This document shows, piece by piece, positions 43,435 through 53,344 of a DNA stretch of 64,000 nucleotides (within the stretch, counting starts at the first letter, position 1; each line of letters opens with the position of its first letter). Location of the stretch: contig NZ_PUIA01000035.1 of the NCBI RefSeq assembly GCF_002967715.1, forward strand, positions 1 to 64,000, read 5' to 3'. Made by a program: the position numbers and the translations under genes. This DNA is from Blastopirellula marina. GTDB taxonomy: Bacteria; Planctomycetota; Planctomycetia; Pirellulales; Pirellulaceae. The notes under the pieces are model-generated. The model was given only the letters and a program-made list of their open reading frames with translations. It was not told the DNA's origin and made no database searches.

Positions 43435-44318
43435 TGGTAGCTTGCCTGTTTTTTGAAGCCTTCGATCTTCAATCCACCATTACCATCGATCTCGAGGACT
43501 GCGAAACCGTTATTATCGGGGCCGGACTGTTCGATCATCGCGCGCAGCGTGCAGTAATGAATACCGTTAACCTGTTGGTAATCGTTGGCGTGACTATGCC
43601 CCTGGAAAACAGCGGCGACACGCTTTGACTGCTCCAGTATCTTTCGCACCGTAGGCGAATTATTGACGAAGTGACTCCCTTCGTCGTCCAATCGCTGATG
43701 AGCGAAGACAATCGTCTTCTTGTCACTTTGGTTGAGATCATCGGCCAGCCATTCCAACTCTTCCGCGGGAATATTGGCATCGGTCCACACCGAATTCTTC
43801 CGGCCATACGGCTTGCCGTCAGTGCGATAACAAGCATCGAGAACCACGAAGTGGAAATCGCCGCGATTGAACGAATAGTAAGATTTCTCCTGCCCGATCG
43901 TGTCGAGGAACTCCTCTTTGGTCAGCGTATCGACACAGTGGTTTCCCAGCACGTAATGACGGTCGACGCAGATCTCGGCGAACGGCTTGGCAATGGTCTT
44001 CAGGTAACCGAGTTCGACGTCAACCGCATCGGCAGCATCAATAAAGTCTCCAAGTTCCACGAGGAAGTCGAGACTCGCACCGGAAAGCTGACCGGATGCT
44101 ACGGCGATCTTATCCAGTGTTTCCCGATAGTAGCGAGACCCGACAGGTTTCTTGTCGGCGTAGTGCAAATCTGTCATCAAGCCGATTCGCAGCATCGGTT
44201 CTGCTCCTTCGGCCAGTGCCGGGCCTGTGCTGACGCCTGCCAATAGAAGAACGCCGGTTTGCAGAAACCGGCGACGGGTTTGTTCCGAAGCGATAGATAG
44301 ATCTATGGAATTCGACAT
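43425..44318 (-). CDS. Tat-exported metallophosphoesterase
   Basis: A 297-residue calcineurin-like phosphoesterase. The N-terminus 'TRRRFLQTGVLLLAG' is a twin-arginine signal. Metal-binding motifs follow in order: 'GLMTDLHYAD' (DxH), 'LVELGDFID' (GDxxD), 'YVLGNHC' (GNH), 'FAHQRL' and 'VFQGHSHAND' (GHxH). ATG at 44318 with GAGG eight bases upstream; the frame is open to 44462 but a Tat signal should begin the protein. Probably a periplasmic phosphohydrolase. Confidence 0.88.
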   Translation of the reverse strand: MSNSIDLSIASEQTRRRFLQTGVLLLAGVSTGPALAEGAEPMLRIGLMTDLHYADKKPVGSRYYRETLDKIAVASGQLSGASLDFLVELGDFIDAADAVDVELGYLKTIAKPFAEICVDRHYVLGNHCVDTLTKEEFLDTIGQEKSYYSFNRGDFHFVVLDACYRTDGKPYGRKNSVWTDANIPAEELEWLADDLNQSDKKTIVFAHQRLDDEGSHFVNNSPTVRKILEQSKRVAAVFQGHSHANDYQQVNGIHYCTLRAMIEQSGPDNNGFAVLEIDGNGGLKIEGFKKQASYQWT

Positions 44319-44407
44319 CTCGATAACCTCGCAGTGACTTCGTGAAGTATGCAAGGTAGTCGAGTGAAATGCCAGTCCGCAAGCCGTCAAGAAAACGGCA
44401 GCATCGG

Positions 44408-45259
44408 TTAGATATAGACAGGAATGCTGGTCAAATTCGGACGATAGAAGGTCCCCCGGCAATGATTTTGTGGGGCGAAATTGGGACCGATATCAGCCAG
44501 AAATTCCTGGGCCCCCACAAATAGGTAACCTTGAGGGCTCATCGTACCGGCAATTCGTTGAAACAGGTCACGCCGGACGTCTCGGGTGAAATAGATGGCA
44601 ACGTTGCGGCAGAAGACCATGTCAAAGCGGGCAGACATGCCCAGCGGTTCAAGCAGATTCTGTTTCTGAAAGCTGCACATTGATCGTATCTCATCGCGGA
44701 TTCGCCATCCGTTGCCATCAGCTGTGAAAAAGCGTCGGAGACGTTCTGGCGACACGCCACGCTCGATTTCATGCGTGGCATACCAGCCACGACTGGCCTT
44801 GGCGATCACGGCGTCGGAGATGTCGCTACCCAGGATTTGAATGTCCCAACGATGCACGTCCGGAATCATCTCAGCCAAGGTCATCGCCAGGCTGTACGGC
44901 TCTTGCCCGGTGCTACACGCTGCCGACCAAAGCCGCAAACGCGTGGGAAATGCCGATTTCTCTTTGCTGTCGATCAGTTCTGGCAGAGCTTTGTGTCGTA
45001 GAGCCTCGAACAGGTAGCTGTCTCGAAAGAAAAGTGTTTCGTTCGTCGTGATGGCATCGACCACTTGGTTTTTCAAGGTGATGTCAGTGCCACGTCGCAC
45101 CTTCTGGACGAGATCGGCGTAGCTGGCACAGCCATGCTTTTCGACGATATGCCCTAGGCGACTTTCAATAAGATAAGACTTCGATGCATCGAGGCAGATC
45201 CCGCACAAGTCGTTGATCAGGTCGCACACGGCGTCGATTTCGCCTGCATTTACCGGCAT
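44408..45259 (-). CDS. cheR: Chemotaxis protein methyltransferase CheR
   Basis: A 283-residue SAM-dependent enzyme that methylates receptor glutamates. The N-terminal helical domain (about 1-80) includes 'LDASKSYLIESRLGHIVEKHG'. The catalytic part has 'TTNETLFFRD', the SAM loop 'LRLWSAACSTGQEPYSLAMTL', 'ILGSDISDAVIAKASRGWYA' and 'FDMVFCRNVAIYF'. Last gene of the chemotaxis operon; its start overlaps the end of cheB by ten bases. Confidence 0.95.
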   Translation of the reverse strand: MPVNAGEIDAVCDLINDLCGICLDASKSYLIESRLGHIVEKHGCASYADLVQKVRRGTDITLKNQVVDAITTNETLFFRDSYLFEALRHKALPELIDSKEKSAFPTRLRLWSAACSTGQEPYSLAMTLAEMIPDVHRWDIQILGSDISDAVIAKASRGWYATHEIERGVSPERLRRFFTADGNGWRIRDEIRSMCSFQKQNLLEPLGMSARFDMVFCRNVAIYFTRDVRRDLFQRIAGTMSPQGYLFVGAQEFLADIGPNFAPQNHCRGTFYRPNLTSIPVYI

Positions 45260-46320
45260 TTACTACCTCCTTGGACCTCGGCACTTTCGATGATCTCGTG
45301 CATTTGATTCAGGGGTGTGACTTTATCGGCCAGCCCGGCGGCAATCACTTGCCTGGGCATACCAAACACAACACAGCTCTTTTCTTCCTGGGCGACGACC
45401 ATGCAGCCGTGACGCTTAAGCAAGCGACAGCCCATGGTCCCGTCATCCCCCATTCCCGTCATCACGATTGCCATCGCTTCCCGGCCATACTCGTGGGCCA
45501 TCGAGCGAAACAGGTAATCGACTGACGGCTTACAGCTTCTTTCTGCTGGATCGTCCGTAATCAGAATCTCTTTACGACCGTTCTGCGAAATAACCTTCAT
45601 CTGTTTGCCGCCGGGGGCAATGTAGGCATTTCCAGGCAAAATCACCTGACCGCTCTCCGCTTCCTGAACTTTGATCTTCGAGGATCGATCCAGATCGGCA
45701 GACAGCGACCGAGTAAACACCGGAGGCATGTGCTGCACAATAAGTAGCGGCACTCGCAAGTTCGCCGGTAGCTTGGGCAAGACATGGGCAAGCGCCGCCG
45801 GACCGCCGGTCGAGACGCCGATCCCCACTACTTTGGCATTCCCCGGATCGAAGCTCCCGGAAAGCACGTCGTGATGAATCGGTTCCTCTTCATGAATGGG
45901 GACCGTTCCCAGTTGCTTACGCAGCCGCTCCTGTAAGACCTTGACCTTGGGAAGGAGTTCCGTTTTCAGTTGAGCACAGCTGTCTTCCAGCTTCGACTGA
46001 TTCGGCTTCAGGACGAAATCAAATGCCCCCAGACGAAGCGCCTGAGTGGTTGCCAATGCGCCATGATCGGTCATGGCGCTCAGCATGATCACCTCTGGCT
46101 TCAACGGCATCGTTTGTAGTTCTCGTAGAACCTCGATACCATTGAGAATCGGCATTTCGACGTCGAGCGTCACCAGATCCGGATGATAGTGACGGATCTT
46201 TTCGAGTGCGTTCTTGCCGTCGGAGGCGACGGCAACAATCTCTACTCCGGGGCACTGCGACAACGTGTCTCGTACGACCTTTCTGAACAAGGTCGAGTCG
46301 TCCACAATTAACACACGCAT
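45250..46320 (-). CDS. cheB: Chemotaxis response regulator methylesterase CheB
   Basis: A 356-residue two-domain protein that removes receptor methyl groups. The receiver domain has 'VLIVDDSTLFRKVV', phospho-acceptor D53 ('LVTLDVEMP') and 'IMLSA'. After a linker, the esterase domain carries the Ser in 'GVSTGGPAALAHVLPKL', the His in 'IVQHMPPVFT' and the Asp in 'VMTGMGDDG'. It works against CheR. The mcp gene lies 84 bases upstream, with a small hairpin (GTCGCCT/AGGCGAC) between. Confidence 0.95.
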   Translation of the reverse strand: MRVLIVDDSTLFRKVVRDTLSQCPGVEIVAVASDGKNALEKIRHYHPDLVTLDVEMPILNGIEVLRELQTMPLKPEVIMLSAMTDHGALATTQALRLGAFDFVLKPNQSKLEDSCAQLKTELLPKVKVLQERLRKQLGTVPIHEEEPIHHDVLSGSFDPGNAKVVGIGVSTGGPAALAHVLPKLPANLRVPLLIVQHMPPVFTRSLSADLDRSSKIKVQEAESGQVILPGNAYIAPGGKQMKVISQNGRKEILITDDPAERSCKPSVDYLFRSMAHEYGREAMAIVMTGMGDDGTMGCRLLKRHGCMVVAQEEKSCVVFGMPRQVIAAGLADKVTPLNQMHEIIESAEVQGGSKCR

Positions 46321-46404
46321 GGCTTCCGATTCCTTATTGTCCCGGGTTTCGTCGCCTGATCCCCATGCTGGTGGACGAGGCGACTCGTTTCCACAACTGT
46401 ATTC

Positions 46405-48582
46405 CTACGCGCCCAACAAAGGCTGATCTTGCTTGGCTTTGGTAGCCGGAGTAGATTCGCCGATCTTGAAACGCGACACAACGCTTCGCAAGTTCTCAGC
46501 CAGTCGAGCAAGCTCTTCACCCGATTGCTGCGACAGCCCTGCACCTTGAACGGTTTCGCTCAAGACACGGTCCACCTCGCAAATGTTCTGCGTGATTTCG
46601 CCGCTGGCCGTGGCCGATTCGTCGACACCACGGGCCACCACTTCAGCGGCCGAAGCAGTTTCCGATATGTCCTGCGAGATCTGCTTGGTCGTGATGCTTT
46701 GCTCTTCCACGGCCGAAGCAATCGTGCGTGCGAGTTCGTTGACACTGCTGACGACTTCGCTGATCTCGGAAATGGAGCTCACGGCATCCTGCGTCGAGCT
46801 TTGAATGTGCTCGATTCGATTGCGAATATCGTCCGTGGCACTCGAAGTCTGTTTCGCCAGTTCCTTCACTTCGGTTGCCACCACGGCAAACCCCTTACCG
46901 GCTTCACCAGCACGAGCTGCTTCGATGGTCGCATTGAGAGCCAGAAGATTGGTTTGTTCGGCAATATCTTCGATCACTTCGATCACGCGTCCGATTTCAT
47001 TGGCAGCCGAACCCAGATGACAGATCTTATTGTTGCTGTCTTCGGCGATACGGGTGGCCTTGTCGGCGACACCGGCGCTGGTTTCAGCATGCTTGGCGAT
47101 TTCGGAAATAGTGGTGGTCATTTCGTCGATCGCTGCGACAACCGAGCTGATACCGCTTGACATTTGCGTTGTCGAGGCAGCCATGTTCTTCATGTTGATC
47201 GACATTTCTTCGGCAGCCGAAGAAACACTGGCCGAACGATGTTTAGACGATTCAGCCCCAGACGAAAGCTGGGTGGCCGTCGTGACCAAACGATTCGACC
47301 CTTCAGAGAGAGTGTTCGAGTTGGAAGCGATCTCGCCTACCATGTCCTGAATCTGACCGATGAACAAGTTAAACCAATGGGCAACCTCACCGATCTCATC
47401 ACTGCGAGATTCATCCAGTCGTTTCGTCAGGTCACCATCCCCTTCCGCGACGTCTTGCAGCATGGCAATCGTGTTGTGCAGCGGCTTGGTGAACGTGCGA
47501 GAGATCAGGAAGGCCATGATCCCGATAACAACCGAAGCGATCACGGTGGTCATTGCCCACGCATACAGCGGGCGATAAGCTTCGGCAAATGCCTCGGCAG
47601 CATTCACGCGAACCAGGACATTCCACTGCATGCCTGGGAATCCGAGAGCTCCACGCATCGGAGTGTAACCGGCAGCCTGAGTGATTCCCTTGCGAGGGTG
47701 AAATGAGTCGGTCGTATAACCGTTTTCACCACCAACCACCGTTTGAGCAGCCAGGACCTGCTTGTCGACCAGGTTCAGCTTACCGATAACGTCGACATCG
47801 CGAACAATCTCTTCCGTTCCGCGAGTCGCAGGATCGCAATCGACAATCACGACTCCCTTGTCGTCCAGCAAGGTGATCTCGGCGGTGGCCATACCCCGCT
47901 GCTTTAGCTTGCGATAGGCATCCCATACAATTTCTTCCACCAGGTCAAACTTCGCGACGTTCTTCCACACGGCAATCACGTTGCCTTCGGCATCGTAAAC
48001 CGGAGCAGAGAAACCAAGCGAGTACCCTTCATTGCCGTAACACTTCATGACTTTGTCGTCGACATAAAAGTGCTCGACAACCGTGCCGGAGAAGGAACCG
48101 GTCTCGTCTTCGTAGAACTTCTTGGCCAATACATCCTGAAACCAGTGCTTGTCCGCAAAGTTCTTTTCGTACAGTTCCTCGGTATTCACGGCGACCCCAT
48201 CCTGATCGCGGCTGTTGACGGCAATCAGCTTGCCGTCCAGGTCGACAAGCATCGTCAAATAGTAAATGTCGTAGGTATCAACGTACTTGTCCATGGCTTC
48301 GACGATTGCATTGTCCATGCCTTTTTTGTACCACGAGTCTCGGTCCTGAATGACCGAGTTTAGGCAGAATGCTTGAACGTCTCCGTAGCGTTCGAACAAG
48401 TTGCGATCGATCGTATCCGCAATATTCTCCGCCGTGGTTTGATAGTCCTTGGCAGCAATCTCAATGGCTTTGTGTGCTGATTGCCACATGACAACACCAA
48501 CGGTCAACAGCGGCAGAATACCAAATACAAGACAAGCCGCGATTAGCTTGCCGGTCATCTTCAACTTCAAAATATTTTTCAC
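46405..48582 (-). CDS. Methyl-accepting chemotaxis protein with periplasmic Cache-type sensor
   Basis: A 725-residue transmembrane receptor. TM1 at about 11-32; a periplasmic sensor of about 300 residues with a double-Cache look ('[23 protein letters not shown]', '[21 protein letters not shown]', '[13 protein letters not shown]'); TM2 near 345-365; HAMP; and a signalling domain with the hairpin tip '[40 protein letters not shown]' (quoted in part). Start is GTG at 48582 with AAGGTG upstream; the longer frame (48615) gives a non-family N-terminus. It lies inside the che operon and is probably its main receptor. Confidence 0.9.
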   Translation of the reverse strand: MKNILKLKMTGKLIAACLVFGILPLLTVGVVMWQSAHKAIEIAAKDYQTTAENIADTIDRNLFERYGDVQAFCLNSVIQDRDSWYKKGMDNAIVEAMDKYVDTYDIYYLTMLVDLDGKLIAVNSRDQDGVAVNTEELYEKNFADKHWFQDVLAKKFYEDETGSFSGTVVEHFYVDDKVMKCYGNEGYSLGFSAPVYDAEGNVIAVWKNVAKFDLVEEIVWDAYRKLKQRGMATAEITLLDDKGVVIVDCDPATRGTEEIVRDVDVIGKLNLVDKQVLAAQTVVGGENGYTTDSFHPRKGITQAAGYTPMRGALGFPGMQWNVLVRVNAAEAFAEAYRPLYAWAMTTVIASVVIGIMAFLISRTFTKPLHNTIAMLQDVAEGDGDLTKRLDESRSDEIGEVAHWFNLFIGQIQDMVGEIASNSNTLSEGSNRLVTTATQLSSGAESSKHRSASVSSAAEEMSINMKNMAASTTQMSSGISSVVAAIDEMTTTISEIAKHAETSAGVADKATRIAEDSNNKICHLGSAANEIGRVIEVIEDIAEQTNLLALNATIEAARAGEAGKGFAVVATEVKELAKQTSSATDDIRNRIEHIQSSTQDAVSSISEISEVVSSVNELARTIASAVEEQSITTKQISQDISETASAAEVVARGVDESATASGEITQNICEVDRVLSETVQGAGLSQQSGEELARLAENLRSVVSRFKIGESTPATKAKQDQPLLGA

Positions 48583-48675
48583 TTGGGGTTCACCTTGGAA
48601 CTGGGGGCGTTGCAATTTAAAGAAGAAATCGCTGGTAGTCTCGTTACTACTCAGGCAGGTTGAAATCCTGGAGGA

Positions 48676-49134
48676 CTATTCCACATCCAGAACTTCTTGG
48701 ACATCTAGAATTACGACGATCTCCGAATCATTTCGGTAAACGCCTTTGAAGTAACGACCATCCGCTCCCGAAACATTCGCAGGGGCAGGGCAGATGCTGT
48801 CACTCGTGATGGAAATAATATCGGCGATTCGATCGACCCAGAGGCCGATCGATTCATCACCGGATCTGACGATCAGATTCCGGCTTTGAGGGGTGACCTC
48901 TGCCAGGCTGAACCCGAGGATGCGTCGCAGATCAATCACCGTGGCGACATCGCCTCGCAGATTGATCACGCCACGTACATGCTCCGGAGCGTGAGGAATT
49001 TCAGTCAGTTCGAGATTGCGATTAATCTCTTGCACGTAATCGATTGGCAAGGCCAAGAGCAACTCACCGACGTAGAACGTGGCAAATTGAAGTTCGACTG
49101 CGGTCGATTTGGTTAGGGTTGTGACAGAGCTCAT
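48676..49134 (-). CDS. cheW: Chemotaxis coupling protein CheW
   Basis: A 152-residue adaptor that links receptors to CheA. A typical CheW domain: 'LQFATFYVGELLLALPIDYVQEI', 'HAPEHVRGVINLRGDVATVIDLRRILGF' and 'GLWVDRIADIISI'. The ATG at 49134 overlaps the cheA stop as ATGA, indicating translational coupling. Confidence 0.94.
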   Translation of the reverse strand: MSSVTTLTKSTAVELQFATFYVGELLLALPIDYVQEINRNLELTEIPHAPEHVRGVINLRGDVATVIDLRRILGFSLAEVTPQSRNLIVRSGDESIGLWVDRIADIISITSDSICPAPANVSGADGRYFKGVYRNDSEIVVILDVQEVLDVE

Positions 49135-51797
49135 GACAGGCATCCTTCTAGCACTTCAGGCTTGCTATGCGAACCTTTGCGATTGGTCTTCTTAGGACTC
49201 AACAGTCGCCAAACGGCTGACATGACGCGTTCGCGATCCATTTTGATTTGGTAATCATCAACGCCTGCTTCTACGCCGCGACGCTGGTCTTCGTCGCTGG
49301 CCAACGAGGTCAACGCGATGACAGGGAGGTGACAAGTATCAGAATTTGACTTGATCGTACGGGTAAGTTCGAAGCCATTCATAAATGGCATCTCGATATC
49401 CGTAATGACCAGATCCACCTTGTATTCTCCAGACTTCAGAAGTTCCCAGGCCTGGGCACCATCTTCTGCTTCGATGATGCTGAAGCCTTCGCTTTCCAAG
49501 TAGTCTTTGGCCTGCTTGCGGAAGAAGGACGAATCTTCAGCCAGCAAGATCTGGAACGGCGACTCTTCGTCGACAGTTACTTTCGGCTTTTCTGCGAACC
49601 ACTTGGGATGGGCGGAGAAGGCCAACTCGTAGAGATCGACAATTCGGATGGTTTTGTCATCGACAACAATCGAGCCTGCGATACCTGGCTCGCGGAACGT
49701 GTTTCCATCGATCTCGGCAGCCACTTCACGAATGTCGTTCAACTCGGCGGCAATCAAGCCGACTTCGCGGCCATGGATCTGGAACACGACCACATGCACG
49801 TAATCCATTGCGGGACGTGGCTGAGCCTTGATGTGAGCTTCGATCGTAAGCAGCGGCAAAGACGTTCCGCGGTATTGCAGAAGTTCTTGTCCTCCGACGG
49901 TATCGATTTGCTCGGTTCGAATGCGTTCGATCCGCGAAATGAGGCTCATCGGCACGGCGAACTGTTCGGTAGGGGCATTGGTGAACATCAGTAGCGACTG
50001 GCGTTCGCTCGCGAGCGATGCATCGTCCTGGTGGTGTTCCTTGTTATTCTCCTGCTCGTGAGACCGCAGGTCGGTCTTGGCGGCAATCCCTGAGACATCG
50101 AGAATCGGAGCAACGTGCCCGTCACCCAGAATCGTCGCACCGGCGAGACATCCGCACGATTTGAGGTGACGTCCCAGTGGCTTGACAACGATTTCTTCCG
50201 AATCGTCAATTTCGTCGACGATCAAGCCATAACGGAATTGACCACTTTCGACGACGACGATTTGACGAGCTCCTTCGCTGTCACTCTTTTCTTTCGCATC
50301 AGCAAAGTTCATTGCCTGATCGAGGTCGACCAGCGGCAGCAACGAGCCACGCAAACGCAGAACGCGGGCACCTTTGACCCGGCTGATACGCTGCGAAGAC
50401 TCACTCGCACGAACGCGAACCAATTCCACAATATTGACTTGTGGAATCGCAAAACGGCGATTGCAACTGCGAATCAGCATCGATGGAATAATAGCCAGAG
50501 TTAGCGGCAAGGTGATCTGAACGGAGGTCCCTTGGCCGAGCGTCGATTCGATATCGACCGAACCGCCGATCTTTTCGATGTTGGTGCGAACGACGTCCAT
50601 CCCCACACCACGACCGCTCACGTCGCTGATCTTCTCAGCGGTCGAGAAGCCAGGATGAAAGATCAGCCACACCGCCTCGCGGTCTGACATCTGTGAGGCG
50701 CGTTCGGCTGTGATGATCCCTTTGGAGACCGCCTTTTCTTTGAGGCGGTTGGTATCAATACCACCACCGTCGTCGCAAATATCGATACGAACCTTGCCAG
50801 CTTGATGATAGGCCCGAAGCGTAACCGTGCCGGCAGGCTCCTTTTGAGTGGACATCCGCTTCTCAGGCATCTCGATCCCATGATCGACCGAGTTTCGCAC
50901 CATGTGCGTCAGCGGGTCGCCGATCGCTTCAATAATCGTCTTGTCGACTTCCACCTCGCCACCCTCCATGACGACGTTACATTGCTTGCCCAGCTTGGCA
51001 GAAAGATCGCGTACAACGCGTGGGAACTTGTTGAAGACGTTACCAATCGGCTGCATGCGGGTCTGCATGATGGCTTCCTGCAACTCGCTGGTCACTTGAT
51101 CCAGGCGAGCCGCAACCGCTTGCATGCTGGTTCCGTCGGCATTGTTCACGGTTTGCAGAAGCTGATTTCGTCCCAGTACCAATTCACCGGCCAGGTTCAT
51201 CAGGCGATCCAACACACCCACTTGCACGCGGATGCTGGATTCCACTTGAGATGTTGCTTGCGATCGCTGAGCGACTGCGGTTTCCTTCAATGGTTCATCG
51301 GCTGGAAGACTTTTGTCGGCAGTCTCGGATGGAGCGGCAATTTTATCTACGATGGCATCCGAATCATCCGACTGGTGATCTGTCGACGCCTGGGCAGACG
51401 AGTAAGCACCGTCCCCTTCGAAGATTTCATTCAGCAAGATGACATGGGCCGAAACATCGACTGCGTTCGAGTTCTCGATATCGTTGATCAGGCCAGAGAG
51501 GGCATCCGCCCCTTTCAGCATGACATCGACGATCTGAGAATTGGGGGTCAATTCCTTGGTTCGCATCTTGCCAAGCACGTTCTCCAACGCATGGGCCAAC
51601 TCGTTGACTCTCACGAGTCCCATAAATCCTGCAGCACCTTTGATCGAATGAATGGCGCGGAAGACCTTGTTCACAAGGTCCACGTCAATGTTGGCACCAT
51701 TGGCTTCGATCTCGAGCAACTGCCCCTCGACATCGGCGAGATGTTCTCTCGACTCGGTTACAAATTCAGCTAAAAGTGCAGGGTCGTCGAACGGCAT
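49131..51797 (-). CDS. cheA: Hybrid chemotaxis histidine kinase CheA with second CheW-like domain and C-terminal receiver
   Basis: An 888-residue CheA. Hpt domain with phospho-His H50 ('FRAIHSIKGAAGFMG'); dimerisation and ATPase domains ('RVQVGVLDRLMNLAGELVLGRNQLL', 'HMVRNSVDHGIE', 'DDGGGID', 'GRGVGMDVV'); a CheW domain; then a second CheW-like domain (about 590-730, 'LLMFTNAPTEQFAVPMSLISRIERI'); and a C-terminal receiver (about 745-870) with 'ILLAEDSSFFRKQA' and acceptor Asp in 'LVITDIEMPFMNG'. No separate cheY is present in the cluster, so the attached receiver may act as output or phosphate sink. First gene of the operon. Confidence 0.94.
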   Translation of the reverse strand: MPFDDPALLAEFVTESREHLADVEGQLLEIEANGANIDVDLVNKVFRAIHSIKGAAGFMGLVRVNELAHALENVLGKMRTKELTPNSQIVDVMLKGADALSGLINDIENSNAVDVSAHVILLNEIFEGDGAYSSAQASTDHQSDDSDAIVDKIAAPSETADKSLPADEPLKETAVAQRSQATSQVESSIRVQVGVLDRLMNLAGELVLGRNQLLQTVNNADGTSMQAVAARLDQVTSELQEAIMQTRMQPIGNVFNKFPRVVRDLSAKLGKQCNVVMEGGEVEVDKTIIEAIGDPLTHMVRNSVDHGIEMPEKRMSTQKEPAGTVTLRAYHQAGKVRIDICDDGGGIDTNRLKEKAVSKGIITAERASQMSDREAVWLIFHPGFSTAEKISDVSGRGVGMDVVRTNIEKIGGSVDIESTLGQGTSVQITLPLTLAIIPSMLIRSCNRRFAIPQVNIVELVRVRASESSQRISRVKGARVLRLRGSLLPLVDLDQAMNFADAKEKSDSEGARQIVVVESGQFRYGLIVDEIDDSEEIVVKPLGRHLKSCGCLAGATILGDGHVAPILDVSGIAAKTDLRSHEQENNKEHHQDDASLASERQSLLMFTNAPTEQFAVPMSLISRIERIRTEQIDTVGGQELLQYRGTSLPLLTIEAHIKAQPRPAMDYVHVVVFQIHGREVGLIAAELNDIREVAAEIDGNTFREPGIAGSIVVDDKTIRIVDLYELAFSAHPKWFAEKPKVTVDEESPFQILLAEDSSFFRKQAKDYLESEGFSIIEAEDGAQAWELLKSGEYKVDLVITDIEMPFMNGFELTRTIKSNSDTCHLPVIALTSLASDEDQRRGVEAGVDDYQIKMDRERVMSAVWRLLSPKKTNRKGSHSKPEVLEGCLS

Positions 51798-51991
51798 CAG
51801 CGTTCCTTTCCAAACTTACGGGTATTCGGTTGCAATGATTTAGGTTGCTGAGGTGTGCAAGTGAGAAATCGCACATTAATCGGGAAGCCAAATACGGCTT
51901 GACGTAACCAGCCTTTGCCGGTTTTACCGATTACAAGAAAGTTGCGTTCAGCCGATCAAAAGTACGACTTCCGCGATCCACTGCCCTCGAA

Positions 51992-52429
51992 CTAGACGGT
52001 TACCTCAAAGGTGGCAAACGCAGCTTCAATGGCATTGACGTCGAGATAAACAGAATCCTCTTCCAATAACGGACCGCTGGACATGGCCGAGCGAAATAGT
52101 TGCAACTCGGTTTGCAACTGATATGGTTCGAGGGCTCCGATATCGACCAGAACCTGGGCCAGTGGCGTGGTTCGCTCGGTCTGAAGAGCCAATAGATCTC
52201 GAATGTCTGCTTCGGTCAGTATTCCCAGTTGAATTGCCAGTTGCCCAAACGACTCGTTCGTCACACTTTGCAGACTTAAGACCTGGAATACATCTCGCAT
52301 GCTCAAACAGCGGGTTTCAATAGCCAGTGAACCGATCTGGGGACGAGTTTCCAACTGTCGCGAAACAGCTTGGATGAACTGTGGGCCAGTAATACTTTCC
52401 TTACGGAGCAGATAGAGTCCGAAGTGCAT
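51992..52429 (-). CDS. MshEN/GspE N-terminal-like protein upstream of the che operon
   Basis: A 145-residue protein with two copies of a helical motif: 'GLYLLRKESITGPQFIQAVSRQL' (about 3-26) and 'GQLAIQLGILTEADIRDLLALQ' (about 62-84). It continues with 'LAQVLVDIGALEPYQLQTELQLF'. This is the rhythm of the GspE/MshE N-terminal domain, which in related proteins binds c-di-GMP; binding here is untested. ATG 52429 was chosen; the frame is open to 52462. It reads the same way as cheA, 194 bases ahead, so it may be co-regulated. Confidence 0.65.
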   Translation of the reverse strand: MHFGLYLLRKESITGPQFIQAVSRQLETRPQIGSLAIETRCLSMRDVFQVLSLQSVTNESFGQLAIQLGILTEADIRDLLALQTERTTPLAQVLVDIGALEPYQLQTELQLFRSAMSSGPLLEEDSVYLDVNAIEAAFATFEVTV

Positions 52430-52709
52430 GACGATGGTCCTTGACTGTCTGCCGCCTGACACTCAGTTCGATGAGGGTAGGCAACGAAGGGGCTTACATA
52501 AAGCTTGTGATCACTTCCCTCCCAAGCAACCAAAACAGAAATGGAATTCTTCGAACACCACACATCGATCAACACTCGTGTTCCGGATTTAACGGTTATC
52601 TCCCCTCTGACGCCCTACTGGCAGGCTCATCATTAGCTACTTTGTAAAGTTTTGTAATTGGCCCCGCGTTGCTAACAGCGTCCTGCTTGTATTCTTACAA
52701 TGGGAACCT

Positions 52710-53186
52710 ATGGAAGAGATCAACGCCTATCACGAAGCCGGACATGCCTTGCTTGCCATTCTTGTGGGGGCTCGTGTTCGTCACGTTTCGCTGATCCCCG
52801 ATTGGGATGACGGCCCCGATCGATTTGCCGAGATTCAAGTCGAATGGCCACTCGATCGGTTCACGCCCCGAGAGCTACACCAGAAGATGATCATGGTCGC
52901 ATTGGCTGGACCCGTCGCGGAAATGATTCACACTGGCGATCCCTACCATCCTGGACTGGTCAGTGAGTGGGCGTCGGACTGGCAAGCTGCCTGGCAATCG
53001 GCGACCAAAATTATTCCCGACCAACAGCAACGTATGACATTTCTCGAACGTGCCACCAAGCAGATCTACGAGTTAATATCGCAAGATCACCACTGGGCGG
53101 CCCTGGCGGCAATTGTCGACGACCTGGTAGCCCACGAGACTCTCGATGGAGACCAGGTCGAAGAAATCGTTCAGACATGGCTTTGA
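52710..53186 (+). CDS. Stand-alone M41-like zinc metalloprotease domain
   Basis: A 158-residue protein that begins almost directly with 'EINAYHEAGHALLAILVG', the HEAGH zinc motif of the FtsH (M41) protease domain. Later 'MIMVALAGPVAEMIHTG' and an Asp/Glu-rich helix match the M41 layout. The AAA ATPase part and membrane anchors of FtsH are absent, so it is a free-standing domain. Divergent from the MshEN-like gene across a 280-base gap. Role unknown; a peptidase activity is plausible because the ligands are kept. Confidence 0.72.
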   Translation: MEEINAYHEAGHALLAILVGARVRHVSLIPDWDDGPDRFAEIQVEWPLDRFTPRELHQKMIMVALAGPVAEMIHTGDPYHPGLVSEWASDWQAAWQSATKIIPDQQQRMTFLERATKQIYELISQDHHWAALAAIVDDLVAHETLDGDQVEEIVQTWL

Positions 53187-53344
53187 TAATGGTTCCCCTG
53201 AAGGGATCTCATTCATCGATTCTTCTCGAACTCCCTCGTAAATGGGCGTGGTTCCTGACATTCCGGGATGGTAAAGTGATGGTATTGCGTGTTTTACAGT
53301 AACAAGTGAACATTCGCCCACGACGACTACCAGGAGCCTCATCA

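Noticed and set aside
50802-51773. Plus-strand ORF of 323 codons opposite cheA
   Set aside because: It is the antisense shadow of a clear CheA coding sequence; its protein is His/Arg/Leu-rich with no domain.
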